Source of the DNA: Agelas oroides
Taxonomy: Eukaryota > Porifera > Demospongiae > Agelasida > Agelasidae
DNA length: 64,000 nt
Assembly (NCBI GenBank): GCA_949130485.1
Contig: OX422184.1
Span: 18,919,824-18,983,823, forward strand
Direction of reading: 5' to 3'
Positions 1 to 11,821 of this stretch are shown piece by piece (the stretch's first letter is position 1; each line of letters opens with the position of its first letter). The translations under genes were made by a program, and so were the position numbers. Under the pieces are notes generated by a model. It was not told the DNA's origin, made no database searches, and worked only from the letters and a program-made list of their open reading frames with translations.

Positions 1-1449
1 AGTCTTTGTGTTCTTTCTGCTGATGATGGATAATCGCAACTTGTCTTTACAATACTCACCATTCTCAAGCAGTCGTTTCAAAAATCCATCATTTTGGCAT
101 TCGGTTGACAGTCCTTTGAATGTCATAGCATGGTAATCAGTTTGACTTGGATCGCAAATGTATGCAGCCAGCCAGCCTAACTGCACTAAGTCTGAGAGCT
201 CTGCTCTCCACAACTTTGGTTGAAGTCCAGGTGGCTTACGATACATACAGCTGTTCGCATCCAGCACATTGTCTTTGGCACTTGAGGACTCATCTAGATC
301 TATAAAAACAGGCTCACAGGAATCTGAAAAACAAATGTTGGGTAAACGAACATCATTATGTGCAAATCCACAGCTATGAAGCTCATCCAGGGCAGCTTTG
401 ATTTTTGGCACCAAATCAGACAGACAAGAGACGGCTTCATCTTCTGAAAGTGGATCATGAGTAATTCTATTATATGTGGTTATCGTCTTCTCCTTTATCT
501 CTTCAGTTTCGTACTGAACAAAATGATTCAGAGGACTCTCCTTCAACTTCAACATAAACTTTGAAATTGCTGAAATTGCCTTAAAGTTGCTGAACAACTT
601 GTAGCACTTCCTCTCACTTTTACACTCGACTAGTATTGAATGCCGGGATGGCAGTTGCTGTGAATCATTTGGAAACAGATGTAGGTCATTGTCTGATAGT
701 TTTACAAGAAAATTGTCATCGACTGTGTTGACTTCAGGAGGTGTAGGACACTGCAAAATCCTGTCTATTTCAACCATCACATTCGCCATTGCAACAGATC
801 GCAGTGAGTACATAAACACTAGTGACTCAAAGGTGACTGTTACTACCACAACAGTTTTTTGGGTATGGAGTTTAGGAAAAACAAAGGCAGTAAACGTGGA
901 AAAGCTTGGATCAGCATTACGAAATAACCGTATCATATCTATACACCCAATTATTGTCTTTCGCAAAGTATTGCTAAAGGGAGATGAGTGCACCTCTACT
1001 GTAAAACGTAGCTTTCCATCTTGATAAACTGCCACATCTGGCCTTTCCCTGGTTGTACAACAAAAGGGAGATAATTCATTCAAATGTTCCACACTGTTGT
1101 CTACTTTAAATTCCAATTTCAAATGTGAGCAGAGTTCAACACAATACTTGGCCAAATGTTCATTTAGTCTCGAAGGCACTTCTCCAATATTTGTTCTAGT
1201 TTTCTTTGGGAGAGAACTTTCGAATGTTTGTAAATCGAAATCAGTGTGCAAGTGTAACGCCAAGTCGTTGAGATCATATCCTGACTTCAAAGAATCAAAC
1301 GACTCTAAATTCTCGCTCTCTGCATGTTTTATTATAAGTGGGCCAAAGGAATAAGTGTTTCCTGATGCAGTAGATGCAGATGGAAGACGTGGCTGATATG
1401 CACGGTTTATTCTAACTCCATGGTGTGATGAACTAGCCATAAGTATCTT
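1..1449 (-). CDS. PD-(D/E)XK-nuclease-like + protein-kinase-like protein, large exon, 3' end off the window
   Basis: An uninterrupted minus-strand frame runs from an acceptor at 1450-1452 to the left edge (483 codons, no stop). Numbering from the ATG at 1438-1440, residues 133-151 read RPDVAVYQDGKLRFTVEVH, which has the PD-x(n)-E-x-(K) layout of a restriction-endonuclease-fold core with H where the last lysine usually sits. Residues 361-368 are HNDVRLPN, a kinase catalytic loop (HxDxxxxN), followed at 381-383 by DLD in the DFG position. Such nuclease-like plus kinase-like combinations are known from Crinkler-type and related eukaryotic effector and transposon-linked proteins; that link is from family knowledge. 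The frame joins in phase 0 to the ankyrin exon at 1527-1907 through a 77-bp intron. The substrate and the activity of either domain are unknown. The ATG at 1440 could also be an independent start. Confidence 0.75.
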
Positions 1450-1526
1450 CTGGGCACTGCATGTGTGTGCGTATGTTTGAGCAAAGGGATAAGGTGGTAT
1501 ATAGTTACTTAGTTACAATTACTGAC

Positions 1527-1907
1527 CTTTATAGTGTGGATGGACATACATACTACAAAACTAACTGGTGTGACATCACACTTAGTAGAATGTGCTAATC
1601 TATCATCGTCTGAAATGTCCAGGTTGCATTTTCCTTTGGTCGTAAGAGCAAGAATTAGTTTTACATTTTCTTTTCTGGCTGCAATGTGAAGTGGAGTTCT
1701 ACACTTTTTGTTTCTGCAGTTTGGATCAGAGCCATTTTCAATAAGTAGCCTGACTATTTCAGAGCAGTCACCTTTGGTTTTGCAAGCCATGTGAAGTGGT
1801 GTATCACCATCTTCATTTTGCCATTTTATATCTTTTTGCAAGCCATGTGCAATGATGAATTTCCTTGCTGTTGGTTGCCCATTGATGATTGTATGTGACC
1901 TCAGAGT
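1527..1907 (-). CDS. Ankyrin-repeat exon upstream of the nuclease/kinase exon
   Basis: Open minus-strand frame of 127 codons ending at a GTCAGT donor (1526-1521). It contains two clear ankyrin repeats with the DGDTPLHMAC and RTPLHIAAR signatures and a weaker preceding one ending in IIAHG. Splicing 1526-1450 (GT...CAG, 77 bp) joins it in phase 0 to the large downstream exon, so the two are probably one gene. The upstream boundary is unclear. The natural acceptor near 1948 leads into a different frame that stops, and the ankyrin frame itself has a TGA at 1908-1910. Either a further acceptor lies between these points or the 5' side carries a frameshift. Confidence 0.65.
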
Positions 1908-1910
1908 TCA

Positions 1911-2206
1911 GTTTGGGATGTGTAGGTTGTGGTTGTATATTGAACTCTGAAAGAGAACAATTTTATTGAGCACAATAGTAATACAGCAACTGTCACAACA
2001 GTCCAGCAAAATGATAATTGGGGCGAGCATGAGCGAGCCCCACACTAGCAAGTCGAACGGTGGACTTCATATGGGATAGACTAAGTTCACCCGGTTTGAA
2101 ACGGTTACGTCATCTTATATTCATAAGAGGCTACTGAAGCAAAGATGTTCATCACATTTTGTAAGACCAGAGAAAAAAAAAGTACTATATACATTCCCTG
2201 GCCCTA
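1911..2206. other. Non-coding, dispersed-repeat fragments
   Basis: No convincing gene. A motif at about 2020-2065 (gagcatgagcgagccccaca) recurs in diverged form at 2298-2330 and 41350-41395, so this is a dispersed repeat. Confidence 0.4.
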
Positions 2207-2245
2207 GCCCTAACCCTAACCCTAGCCCTAACTCTAACCCCTTAA
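2207..2245 (-). repeat. Interstitial telomere-like repeat
   Basis: About six imperfect CCCTAA/CCCTAG/ACTCTAA units in a row, the complement of the animal telomere repeat TTAGGG. The tract is short and degenerate, so it is an interstitial patch and not a chromosome end. Confidence 0.6.
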
Positions 2246-3375
2246 CCATTTACCCAATGAGCTGCTTCAGATGGCCACCATGCTGTGTGGTCTAATTGGG
2301 GCAAGCGCAGCGAGCCCCACACTTGTGGTACGAATGGAAAATTGCCTATATATATATATATGTTTGGTACGTGCGTATTCCGTATACCGTAGTCTCCCGA
2401 AAGAGCGCCCATGGGCGGAGCACCTTACAAGTCTGCTAAAGAGGGGGGTGGGCACTCCTTCGACTGCTTCCGCATTTAACCACGAAAGAGCGCCCACGTC
2501 ATGTTTACAGCGATTCGAAGCCCTCGAAGCAAATAATTGGACACAAAATAACGTACAACGGAATCACCAGCGGCTTCGAAGTCGAGTCCTGACGGCACAC
2601 AACACTCTGAACGGCACGATGTGACGGTAAGCATAGTGTAGCTCGCGGTGCTCACTGCATTAGCTACGTCCGTCTACGCAAAGATGCCTTGTTAACTGCA
2701 TTCGTTGCAAGTGGTTTTTCCTACAGGACAGCCAACTAGGTGCATTCCAGAGTAGTCCCACAGCAGTGACAGGGGTTTAAGGGAAACTCCTTGCAGGAAG
2801 ACACAAACCTTGTGCAAGAGTTACCGTGTTGATACCAAGGGTAGGGTTGGTGAAAGCGTGACATTCAGCACAACTACGAGTGGGGCTGCTGCTGCAGCAG
2901 GTTGTACATCGCTGTCAGTGGTCTACCATCCACCCGGGATGTCTCCAGTGGCTATCCGGAGGAGCATGCTGCCCTGGACTGTTTAAGCGACTTATTTATG
3001 TTGCTGTACTTAGCTTCTATACTGGGATGTTTCAGTGATATTGGTTTTTTCCTCCTTCACTGCTTTTTCCTTGTAGCTACCAAATTTTTTTTTTTTTTGA
3101 GTGTTTGGAGGTTTTTTCCCCTGAGTGCACCGGCCATGCACTCTAAATTAACTGTGCCGACTATTATTGCGGCCCATCCCAATTTGTTTTGGTTGTTGTA
3201 TTTACATATGTGGTAATGCTTGGTTTTGTACCGTCACCACGCGTGCAGTCAGTCTCTCATTACAGTTGCCTGACTACGCGTGGGAGGAGAAAGACTGCCT
3301 GGTATCGACATACTATGGTGGGCCATAAGTGCACTCCGCTGCGGAACATACTCCGAACACAGTCGGACTCCGACA
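2246..3375. other. No gene recognised
   Basis: Short open frames on both strands lack codon-like character and splice signals. A TA run lies at 2347-2360. The motif gaaagagcgccca occurs at about 2398 and 2485. A T-run with gagtgtttggagg at about 3087-3113 matches, inverted, 10452-10480, so both are pieces of one dispersed repeat. Confidence 0.4.
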
Positions 3376-4083
3376 TAGAGCGGCCGCAGTAGAGCGGAAG
3401 CGGCCGCAGTAGATATAGGGTTGGGCGGATTATGCTGGCATAATTTTGGGAATAATAAGTACAAGGAAGCATTGAGCATTATGCGGGAATAATAGGTCCA
3501 TATTATGGTGGCCCATAAGTGCACTCCGCTGTGGAATTAACATACTCCGAACACAGTCGGACTCCGACATGGAGCGGCCGCAGTAGTGCGGAGAGCGGCC
3601 GCTGTAGAGCAGAGAGCGGCCGCAGTAGAGCGGAGAGCGGCCGCAATAGTGCCCTGTTGGTAAGCGGCGAAGTAAGGGAGCACTGATCAGCAATCGCAGA
3701 GTCTGGTGGACTACACTGAGATGTCACAGTTCAATGGTCAATGAACTGCCATCCTGTTTCAATTTACTTTTTCTGTACAGTGTAAAGTAATTATTTGAAC
3801 ATACAAGTTTGCTCCTTCCAGATAAAATGCATGGGCATAGTTTGAGCATAACAGGCAAATTCGGGGCAAATTTTTAGGCATAATTGGTACAATTTTGAGC
3901 ATATTGGAATAGCATAATGGGTACAAAATTGAGCATAATCCGCCCAACCCTAGCAGTATAGAGCGGAAGCGGTCGCAGTAGAGCGGAGAGCGGCCGCAGT
4001 AAAGCATTAAGCGGCCAAACAACGTCGGGGCTCGCCGCAGTAGAGCGGAGAGCGGCCGCAGTAGAGCGGAGAGCAGCCGCAGT
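3376..4083. repeat. GCGGCCGC minisatellite with an inverted-repeat element inside
   Basis: Clusters at about 3380-3412, 3574-3645 and 3955-4083 repeat agagcggccgcagtagagcg with many NotI sites. Open frames over it are repeat artefacts. The clusters lie both inside and outside the inverted repeat at 3416-3952. Confidence 0.8.
3416..3952. mobile_element. MITE-like element, 21-bp TIR, GGATTATGCT family
   Basis: TIRs at 3416-3436 and 3932-3952 (tagggttgggcggattatgc plus one base) are perfect inverted matches 537 bp apart end to end. The inner sequence (ggcataattttgggaataat) is shared with the element at 32668-33134, so this is one dispersed non-autonomous family. Target duplication is obscured by the minisatellite. 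No transposase inside. Confidence 0.6.
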
Positions 4084-4782
4084 AGAAATATTATCGTAGC
4101 AGTTGCATGATGGATTAAAGTTACTGTTCCATTGGGGAATAATCTGGTATGCAGAAATCATTCAATATTGCAAGTCGTATGTATAAGAGGTACAAACCTG
4201 CAAAAATTAAAATGTGGGCTATGGAACTATACAAAGGAAAAGTGCATGCACCCATGCGTGCATTACAGGGGCGTAGGAACCGTAGCGGCCGTAGCGGCTT
4301 TGGCCGCTACACTTTTTAGCCCAAAAATTAATATTCATAACCTGCTATAAGTTACTTATAGCTCAGCAGCCTCTTCGTTGCAGCAGTCTCGCATGCAGTA
4401 ACATGCGTACATTTACGCTTAAAAAGTATGCTGTCAAAATCTTGCCGGTGGAGTGGCCTTAGCAGGAGGCTAATGAACACTGACCACTACTGCTAGCGAC
4501 GAAAAGCTGGGCGGTCTCCAGGGACGACAATGAATTTATGATCTTACTGATTTCCACGTACATTGGGTCTTGAGACAGTTGGGAAGGTCTGAGAACGAGA
4601 CTGGGATATTTATATACCCTTGAAAAAGTTTGTAGTCTAAAGGTGCGCACTTTTGATAAATTCGCCGCCGCGCTACGAGCGGCGAAATCATCAACTACAA
4701 AATTTTCGCCAGTGCTTCGCACGGCACATAGCCTCTACACTTCCACTTTGCTTCCTACGCCTATGCATTATTAAGCTGTAGT
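4084..4782. other. No gene recognised
   Basis: An open minus frame at 4459-4722 has no recognisable domain and no supporting splice sites. Nothing else is supported. Confidence 0.35.
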
Positions 4783-5913
4783 TTAGCTATAGCTACTGCT
4801 CATCACTGCTTCTTGCCATTCAGGATGGCCTGCAATTGTTACGGAACTGCAGTTCGGAGATGACCTAGGTTTGAGCTGAAATGACACGTGGTCGTGACTG
4901 CCATTTAATATATAATTTTCTGTCTGTACAATGTTTGTCGTTTTGTGAACAGCATACGCACACATGCAACTTACTGACTCGGCTTGGCGAATTCGTCGTG
5001 CAGTCTTGACGGTTCGCAGTATTAAATGCAGCGCAGCATTGCATGGGCAATGGTGCGTGAGCTATAAGATTATTGGAGCGATGGCTGCAGCGTGACCCTG
5101 CATGTGAACATGCTGTGCGAGGGCTATAGGTAACAGAAAGTGCTATGGAAGGCTTGCTCCTTCAGGCTTACCTTACGGAGTCTTCCAGTGAGCCTGAAGT
5201 ACCTTGTCTCTACGCCGAACAATCGACGCGTTCCGCACATGCATATGCGAGGAAATCAGAATTCGACTTCACTGCACTGCATGGACGTTTCTTCGCACGC
5301 AGCTTCGTGATACAAAAAAATAAACGCGCAAAATAAACACGGCAAAAAAAAAAGACTAACGTACAGAAACACACAATATATTCCCTCACATTACAGCAAG
5401 AGTAACTGCATGTATAACAAATGTACGTTCCACAGCTGACATGGACGTTTCTTCGCACGCAGCTTCGTGATACAATAAAATAAACGCGCAAAATAAACAC
5501 GGCAAAAAAAAAAGACTAACGTACAGAAACACACAATATATTCCCTCACATTACAGCAAGAGTAACTGCATGTATAACAAATGTACGTTCCACAGCTGTT
5601 AAACATTATACAGTCACATCAACATTCTTACCTTAATGCATATATTGACCATGGCCAGTAGAATAAGAGGAGTTGCATCAGCAGAACTAACTTCATTGTT
5701 CAAACACGCTCCTATAAAGGGAATGGTTGTGATGTCACGCATGTCATTCATTACCCGTAGCCGTGGAGACAGGATTTCTATATAGTCTAGGGGAAAGGGT
5801 ATGTAAGTTATGTAATAATAAAGTTGAGACTGAATTTCATTTTGTGATGGAATGTAGTAAATTACAAAACTTGCGAAATGAGCTGTGAGTGCAATTATTG
5901 TACGAGAATCCAT
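4783..5913 (-). CDS. Possible two-exon small gene, unknown function
   Basis: Exon 1 (5913-5632) begins MDSRTIIALTAHFASFVIYY and stays open for 94 codons to a good donor, AAG|GTAAGA. A candidate exon 2 (4875-4783) follows an acceptor, CATTTCAG, in the same phase and ends SSSYS-stop. Together they would give 124 aa with hydrophobic stretches near both ends of exon 1. The intron would contain the 161-bp tandem duplication at 5280-5598. No domain is recognised. The pairing of the exons is inferred only from phase and splice sites, and exon 1 could belong to something else. Confidence 0.2.
5280..5598. repeat. Two-copy tandem duplication, about 161 bp
   Basis: Sequence starting catggacgtttcttcgcacg at 5280 is repeated at 5441 almost without change, through to the ttccacagct motif. 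Few differences mean it is recent. Confidence 0.9.
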
Positions 5914-6989
5914 GTGATTGCATATTAATCATATACTTCAAGTCTTCGAACACCGCGCTGTGCAAAGCAAGCGAGTAAGCCACGCCTCAAACGGGCGAGC
6001 TGAACGGTATCGCTTTTAATAGCCACGAAGCCCATGACAGTTCAGAAACGAGACAGAGAAATGCCGCCCAGGTTTAGAGTAGCACACGAGGAGAGCAGGG
6101 CGGGTCCGTTCAAGGAGTAGCTAGTTATGCCCAGCATTATGTTTCGACTTTCCAACACACCACCGCTTGTTTGCCGTATTTCGGTGCGTTTTTGTTCCGT
6201 TTTTACAGCGTTTCTAGCATCTAGGTACCTTTACAGCGACAGCGACAAATGTGACAACAGTAGCCATTTTTGAATTATTGTTGCTAGGGCGATTCCAGAG
6301 GCGAGTAATTATGAGCGATAACGTGATTCATCGGATTGTAAACGTGCGCGCTTCTGATTGTTTGAAAAATAATTACACACTTTTATATAGGGAAAAATGT
6401 ATATAAATCAATAAGTATTTAAGTAGAGAACATGGCTGCCCTGCAGTCGTTGACTCTAGGGGGGGCTGGGGGCATGCTCTCCGAGGAAAATTTGGTAATT
6501 TAGGGTGTTCTGAGGCGCATTCTGGTGCATTCTGAGGTGTAAAGAGAAGCTCACAGAGCTTCTTGAGAGGAGGCTCATCATCATAATCATCATTGTTTGC
6601 TGCATGAGCTACTTGGACACTGGAAACTATCTCCATCGGCTAGGGTCTAGAGGTCTCCTCCAGTATGCCTATACCATAGTGCTGGTATGCATGCACAAGT
6701 CAACGCATGCATGCACAACGCATGCGAGCATACCTGACTGTTCGTGTAATAGTACGCATTAGAAAGCACTGCATAGTCACCACTAGGCTCTCAACAGTCC
6801 AGCCAGCTTAGACCTAATCAAAAACAGCGCGGATCGCACTCAGTATAGCGCACGGGGCACGTATACTCGAAGCGAACCCGCGCTGAGGTTGGTGGGTCCG
6901 GCTTGCGAGACTATAGCGAACAGTAACACAGCCATCGGTAAGCACGGTCAGTTACGGTGCGGAATTAATTAATTGAAGTTCTCTGGGAG
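5914..6989. other. No firm gene; weak minus-strand open frame 6373-6636
   Basis: The minus frame 6636-6373 begins MEIVSSVQVAHAANNDDYDD and then has a basic EPPLKKL stretch. It could be a fragment of a first exon, but no domain or clear donor supports it. The rest shows nothing recognisable. Confidence 0.25.
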
Positions 6990-7611
6990 GGCATTTGCCC
7001 CCTCCCCCCCGGTCGCGAATTTCTATCTGACGCACCCTTTTCGAACATAGTCTCTGCACGAAGTTCATGCTAACAAACTGCGCATGCGTGGATGGGTGGA
7101 GTTAAACCCTTGAATTCTATAAAGCTGCATAGCGTGAACAGCGTATAGCGCAGCGTTTCTGCTACCAGCTAAGCCTGCCAACCTATGAATCTTCAGCATA
7201 TGTAGTGGAGCCGTCCAAAAATGCCAGCAATATAGTTAATCTGGATTATATTGTATCTCTGACTGTGAATGCTCTTCACATTATTTTCAATATTATGCAA
7301 CAAAAGACTAGTACATATTCTTGCAGCCACACCAGTCACAAAGAGAGGAAGAGTCTTGTCACACTACAACTGATGAGTCGTCACTGAGGAGCACAATTAT
7401 TGTAATGCACGGCTAAATCTGTCTTGCTATCATGTCTATGTGAATGAGTATCATCTACGATTGGTCATGGCAACATTCTGCTGTGGCAGTGACTTGATGG
7501 TTGCAGACTCTTCCCCATTTTGTGAAGGTATGGCATGCAAGACTAACAAGGGATTTGGGTTCATAACGAGTGCAGTATATCCACTATGGCAAATAAATGG
7601 CATCCTTGTCT

Positions 7612-8061
7612 GCCTTCACTGCAAAAACTACTCAGTTAAAATAACCTCTGAGTGGTTACTCCAGTTTCAGGGTTGGTGAGTACTATATATGAAGAGAATT
7701 CACTATCATTTTACCATCCACTATCCCCTCACAATTCTATCAGGCTCCATAAAGAAGCAAAGAGTACTTGACTGTGGTACATACTGCATAGCTGTAGAAT
7801 TGTGAGGGGGATGGTGGATAGTTATGGAACCAGATAATAGCTAGCAGATGGACCATAAGAAGCGGTATGCATGTGCATTAGGAAGCAGACAAGTGTCTGT
7901 GCTAGCTCTTCGCTACTCAATGAAGCTTGATGGAATTTTGAGTGGGTGATGGATGGTGTTTATAATTTTAAAATTCTCTTCATAGTATAATACCCACCAG
8001 TTCAATGATCCCTGAAACTGGAGTAAACACTCTTAGGTTATTTTAACCAGGTTGTTTTTGC
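7612..8061. repeat. Inverted repeat, ~90-bp arms
   Basis: The arms 7612-7700 and about 7960-8061 are complementary with mismatches (for example cactgcaaaaactactcagt against its inverted copy). A second small inverted pair, around the tccactatcccctcacaatt motif, sits between them. It looks like an old fold-back transposon. Confidence 0.5.
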
Positions 8062-8788
8062 AGTGTTTGAAAATCAGAAAATGTCCTTGGTTGCAGTTCT
8101 TGCATAAAATGGCTCTGCAGTTGATTCACCATTCAGTCTCTCTTCAGTTGCCTGTGTTAACATCAAACAATGACTTGGGGAGGAAGGGACAATTTCTTGC
8201 CTAATTATTGTTCATGTGTGTCTCCAAGAGTCCAACAGCAATTTGGTGTGACAATAGGAACTTGCGCAGGTTCATATCAGCAAAAATAATACATTTTGTG
8301 GGCACAACAATTTCATCTGGAAAAGAAATGAATGCATGCCATTAGTTTTAATTTTCCATCATCTTTTGATCACTTTGAGGGCAGCCTGGGAGACTTTCCC
8401 CATCAGGAAGGTACAAGGATGCACACCCCTCCTCTTCCTAGGAAGACATTGATGTCTCTCATGTGGTAAAATCTCCCAGCCTGGACTTGTATTCAAACAC
8501 AGCCACAGTGCACCTACAAATACAGTGGGAGAAGGCGTGGGAGATCTCATCACATGCAGTGACATCAGGTAGACAGAATGCAGTCACACAAGGGGCGGTA
8601 CTCGATCATCACAATTTATATATTTACTTGGGGTTGTGTTGATGAGTTCCGAGTGTACCAAAGCAGATGCATGACGCTGCCTTGCAAACGTTTAGACTTC
8701 AAACAGAAATAGGATTTAGAAGCCGGAAGGGGTCTCAAGATTGTTCGTCGAGCAGAGCCTTCCGTGTGTCTATACTTTTATCTACCTA

Positions 8789-9060
8789 AGGCCATTCTGA
8801 ATTAATTGTTTGTTTGAACTAACATGACCACAAGAATGTTGGGTCGGTCGGGCAGGTAATATTTTATTTAGCCCCACCGGATGTATTAATAGCTACAACA
8901 CGTGGCAGCCAGTAACGGTAGCCTAAAAAACAATTTTAGCCTACTTGTGCTAAAATGTTTGAGGCGGTGCATATACCAATTATTACCCAACTATGAGGCA
9001 CTTTTAAAACTTCAGGTCGGTCGGGTTAGTTCAAACAAACAATTAATTCAGAGTGGCCTA
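8789..9060. mobile_element. MITE, ~45-bp TIR
   Basis: The TIRs read aggccattctgaattaattg at 8789 and its inverted form ending at 9060, and extend through tttgtttgaactaac and ggtcggtcggg. The flanks suggest a TA or TAA target. Non-autonomous. Confidence 0.7.
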
Positions 9061-9267
9061 ATGCTACATGAAATAATCCCATGTGATGACATTTTCAGGT
9101 CTTATTCCACTGTATTTGGATAGAAATATACTGCATGGAGACAGTGAAGATTGGTCAATAGGTTGACTTGTAGTCAAACACTCAAGCTCTCGGTTTGCAG
9201 TGAAATCAAGCTGTCAAGTACCGAAATGGTCGAACTTTTAAGACCTTTGTCTTTACTGTGACCATAG

Positions 9268-9333
9268 AAGGGGTGGTTTCTCAGAGTTACTGTAGCTACA
9301 GCTACAGTGGCTCTGAGAAACCACCCCTTCACA
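9268..9333. repeat. Short near-perfect hairpin
   Basis: gaaggggtggtttctcagag pairs with ctctgagaaaccaccccttc around a short centre containing gctacagctac. Confidence 0.85.
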
Positions 9334-9597
9334 CATTAAAATAACATAGTGGTTGACCAACCAATTGCTTTTGTCAGCCACACACTAGTTCAGTCACAGT
9401 GGCAAACTTGAACTTCGCTATTAGTAGCTAGATAGCTCACCTTGCTTGATGACTGTATGAAGGGTTCATGGGTACAACTCCACCCACTCACGCATGCGCA
9501 GTTCGTTTCATGAACTTCGTTGCGGAGAATAAGTTCGAAAAGGGTGCGTCAGATAGAAATTCGCCCCCCCCCCCCCCCCCCCCCCCCCCCGGCCCTA

Positions 9598-10236
9598 TGC
9601 TAGGTACGGCACTTTCTATTATTAAATTTGCTGCTTCTGCATGGCAGATATCTATACTTCAGAAATGGCTGTAGTTATGTGCTACACTGGGCTACTGAAG
9701 TGAATGTCTGCATGGAAACAACAATGTTGAGAATAACAACATCCATTAGCAATGTATCATGACTGGCAGTGTGTATAGGCAGATGTACTTTGTGAAGAAC
9801 AAACTCTTCTACACATGTAGCTATGAATATACAAAAGTGTTCCCCCCTTGACAAAAGCTGTCCTATAGCAGGACAAAATTTGGCAAACAATAGTTACTCG
9901 TCTGAGGGACCACTTTTGGCAGCTGAAAGTCGGCCCCAATGCAGACCAGTTTGATTTGCCTGCAAAAACAAAGTTTTTTTTTTAGCAAAGTATTTGGCTA
10001 CTACTGTTGCGTGACCATCCTTACTATGCACATTTTATGAATGCAGTGGGAGCTGATACTTTAGCAAACTTTATTAGCCTCCCACATGTTTTACAAGCAC
10101 TATATATACATGTACATTCTTTGAATTAGCGCAGGAAGGACAGTCACGCAATTGTAGTAACCAAATAGTTTGCTAAAACAGCAATTTTGCTTTTACATTG
10201 ATCAGTAGTACCACCCTATTCTGACTGCTCAGAAGG
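9598..10236. other. No gene; diverged inverted match to 13.6-13.95 kb
   Basis: Stretches such as gaatgcagtgggagctgata (about 10040) recur inverted at about 13815-13860, so the inverted-repeat relationship extends beyond the composite element described next. Confidence 0.35.
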
Positions 10237-11057
10237 TTAAGGTAGGACAACCTTGAATCGCGAATCGGGCCGATTCCGCTCATGAATAATTAATGAGTTG
10301 GGTGACCATAATGGCGCGATTGAAATTCATTGACTTGTTTACACTTTCCCATGGCGGCATCAACAAGGGGGGGCATGTCCCTTTGATGTGGCCTGCGGCC
10401 CTTTGTAGTGGTCTGGTGGCACTTTCATGTGGCTGGGCGGAACTTTGAAAAAATCCTCCAACACTTAAAAAAAAAAAAAACACAGTAGAAAGATTTTCTA
10501 GCTCGTTGAATGTGACGGTTGGCTGGAGCCAAGTTACACACATTCCCGCTAGCATAAAATCGGGCGGGGCCTACAAGCCCGAAAAGTCAGCTTTCTACAG
10601 TACCTTTGCCAGACAACTGTGTGATGATACCCGTCTTCCAGGATGGCTCTCTGCCTTTCCAGTACACTCACAAACATTCAAGCCCACTCAGGCAAGCTTT
10701 GCACACACAACTATTCTAGGGGCAATGACAGGGAGTAGGTTTGTGGGCATAACTCCCTGGCCTGGAGGTGAGCGAGAAAAAGCATACCTAGTTTTCTAGG
10801 GGGTGAGTTGAGCTTTCTGAAACTGGGCTCAGTTTTGGTTGGTTTGAGTGGAGGTGTGTCGAATTTTTCTTGAAAGCCAGCACAGCCAAAATGACTGTTT
10901 TTGAGGTCAAATGTGTGTTTTGGCCTGTAGACTGGAATTGAAGTGGTCCCAGGACAAATCCATACGTAAAGTTTTTACTTGTTTTGTGTGTGTGTTGATG
11001 ATGTGGTCAGACTGGGGGTGGAGCCTTGAGAGGGTGCAAATTTTTTATTTTAGCTGA

Positions 11058-11350
11058 GTTGTGTGTCGAGTGGGGGAGCACCAACACCACTGGCACATCG
11101 ATGTTCAAAATTTCACACATACATAAAGTGTGAAGTTAAAACATAAAGGGAGATGGGGATGGGGCATTTATGGCTTAAATGGAAGGGGCATTTTATGGCT
11201 TAAATGGGTGGGGCATTTATGGCTCAAATGGATGGGGCGGTTAGTTACTGTTTTTGGGAGATATGCTCAAAAAAATACTGGTCTTCAGGGGAGTCACCCT
11301 TTCCGGTCCTCGCATGACCTTTCGGTCCCTTTGAACTCCCGACCCGTGGC
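11058..11350 (+). repeat. Dispersed repeat, direct copy 1
   Basis: Starts gttgtgtgtcgagtggggga, then a run of atggggcatttatggcttaa units, then a shared tail (gggagatatgctcaaaaaaa, then tccggtcctcgcatgacc). Nearly the same order occurs at 13013-13390. Confidence 0.85.
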
Positions 11351-11821
11351 CTACTACAGAAAGGGCGGGACCACTCCCCGCCTAAGGCTTGCTTTGAGTG
11401 AGGAGCCCAGCTCTCAGTTGGCATTCACACAGCTAAGAATATTCTAATTACTTAAGCAAATTGGGGGTAGGGCTAAATGGGTGGAGTTATCATAACACTA
11501 ACTAGGGGGATGGGCGAACCAACGTACCGTCTCTCGCTGTCCGTGTGTCTGGGAGGCTTGTTCGGCGGTAGGCGTTTCTGTACTGAAGACTCTTTTGCTG
11601 GATACTCGGGTCTGTGCTGTGGCGACTTTTTCGCGGTGAGTACTATACTAGTTTGTGTGTGAGATGCGGTCGGGGGGCTTTAAATGGGAGCGTGCTTACC
11701 CTAGTAACGGCATCTTTACGCTAGTTATAGCGTGTGCTTTGCTATAGTAACGGTACGCCTATGGTTATAGTCGGTTCCGTAAGGCTGAGCTATGGCTAGG
11801 GTTGGGCTGGGGCTGTTCGGT

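Larger units (their letters stand above)
6990..9597. mobile_element. Candidate ~2.6 kb element with ~110-bp inverted ends
   Basis: The stretch 6997-7110 (poly-C, gcgaatttctatctgacgca, then gcgcatgcgtg and ggtggagtt) reappears inverted at 9475-9597. The outer ends are C/G homopolymers. No transposase frame survives inside; the longest plus frame (7440-7679) has no recognised domain. Smaller nested elements lie within it. Confidence 0.5.
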
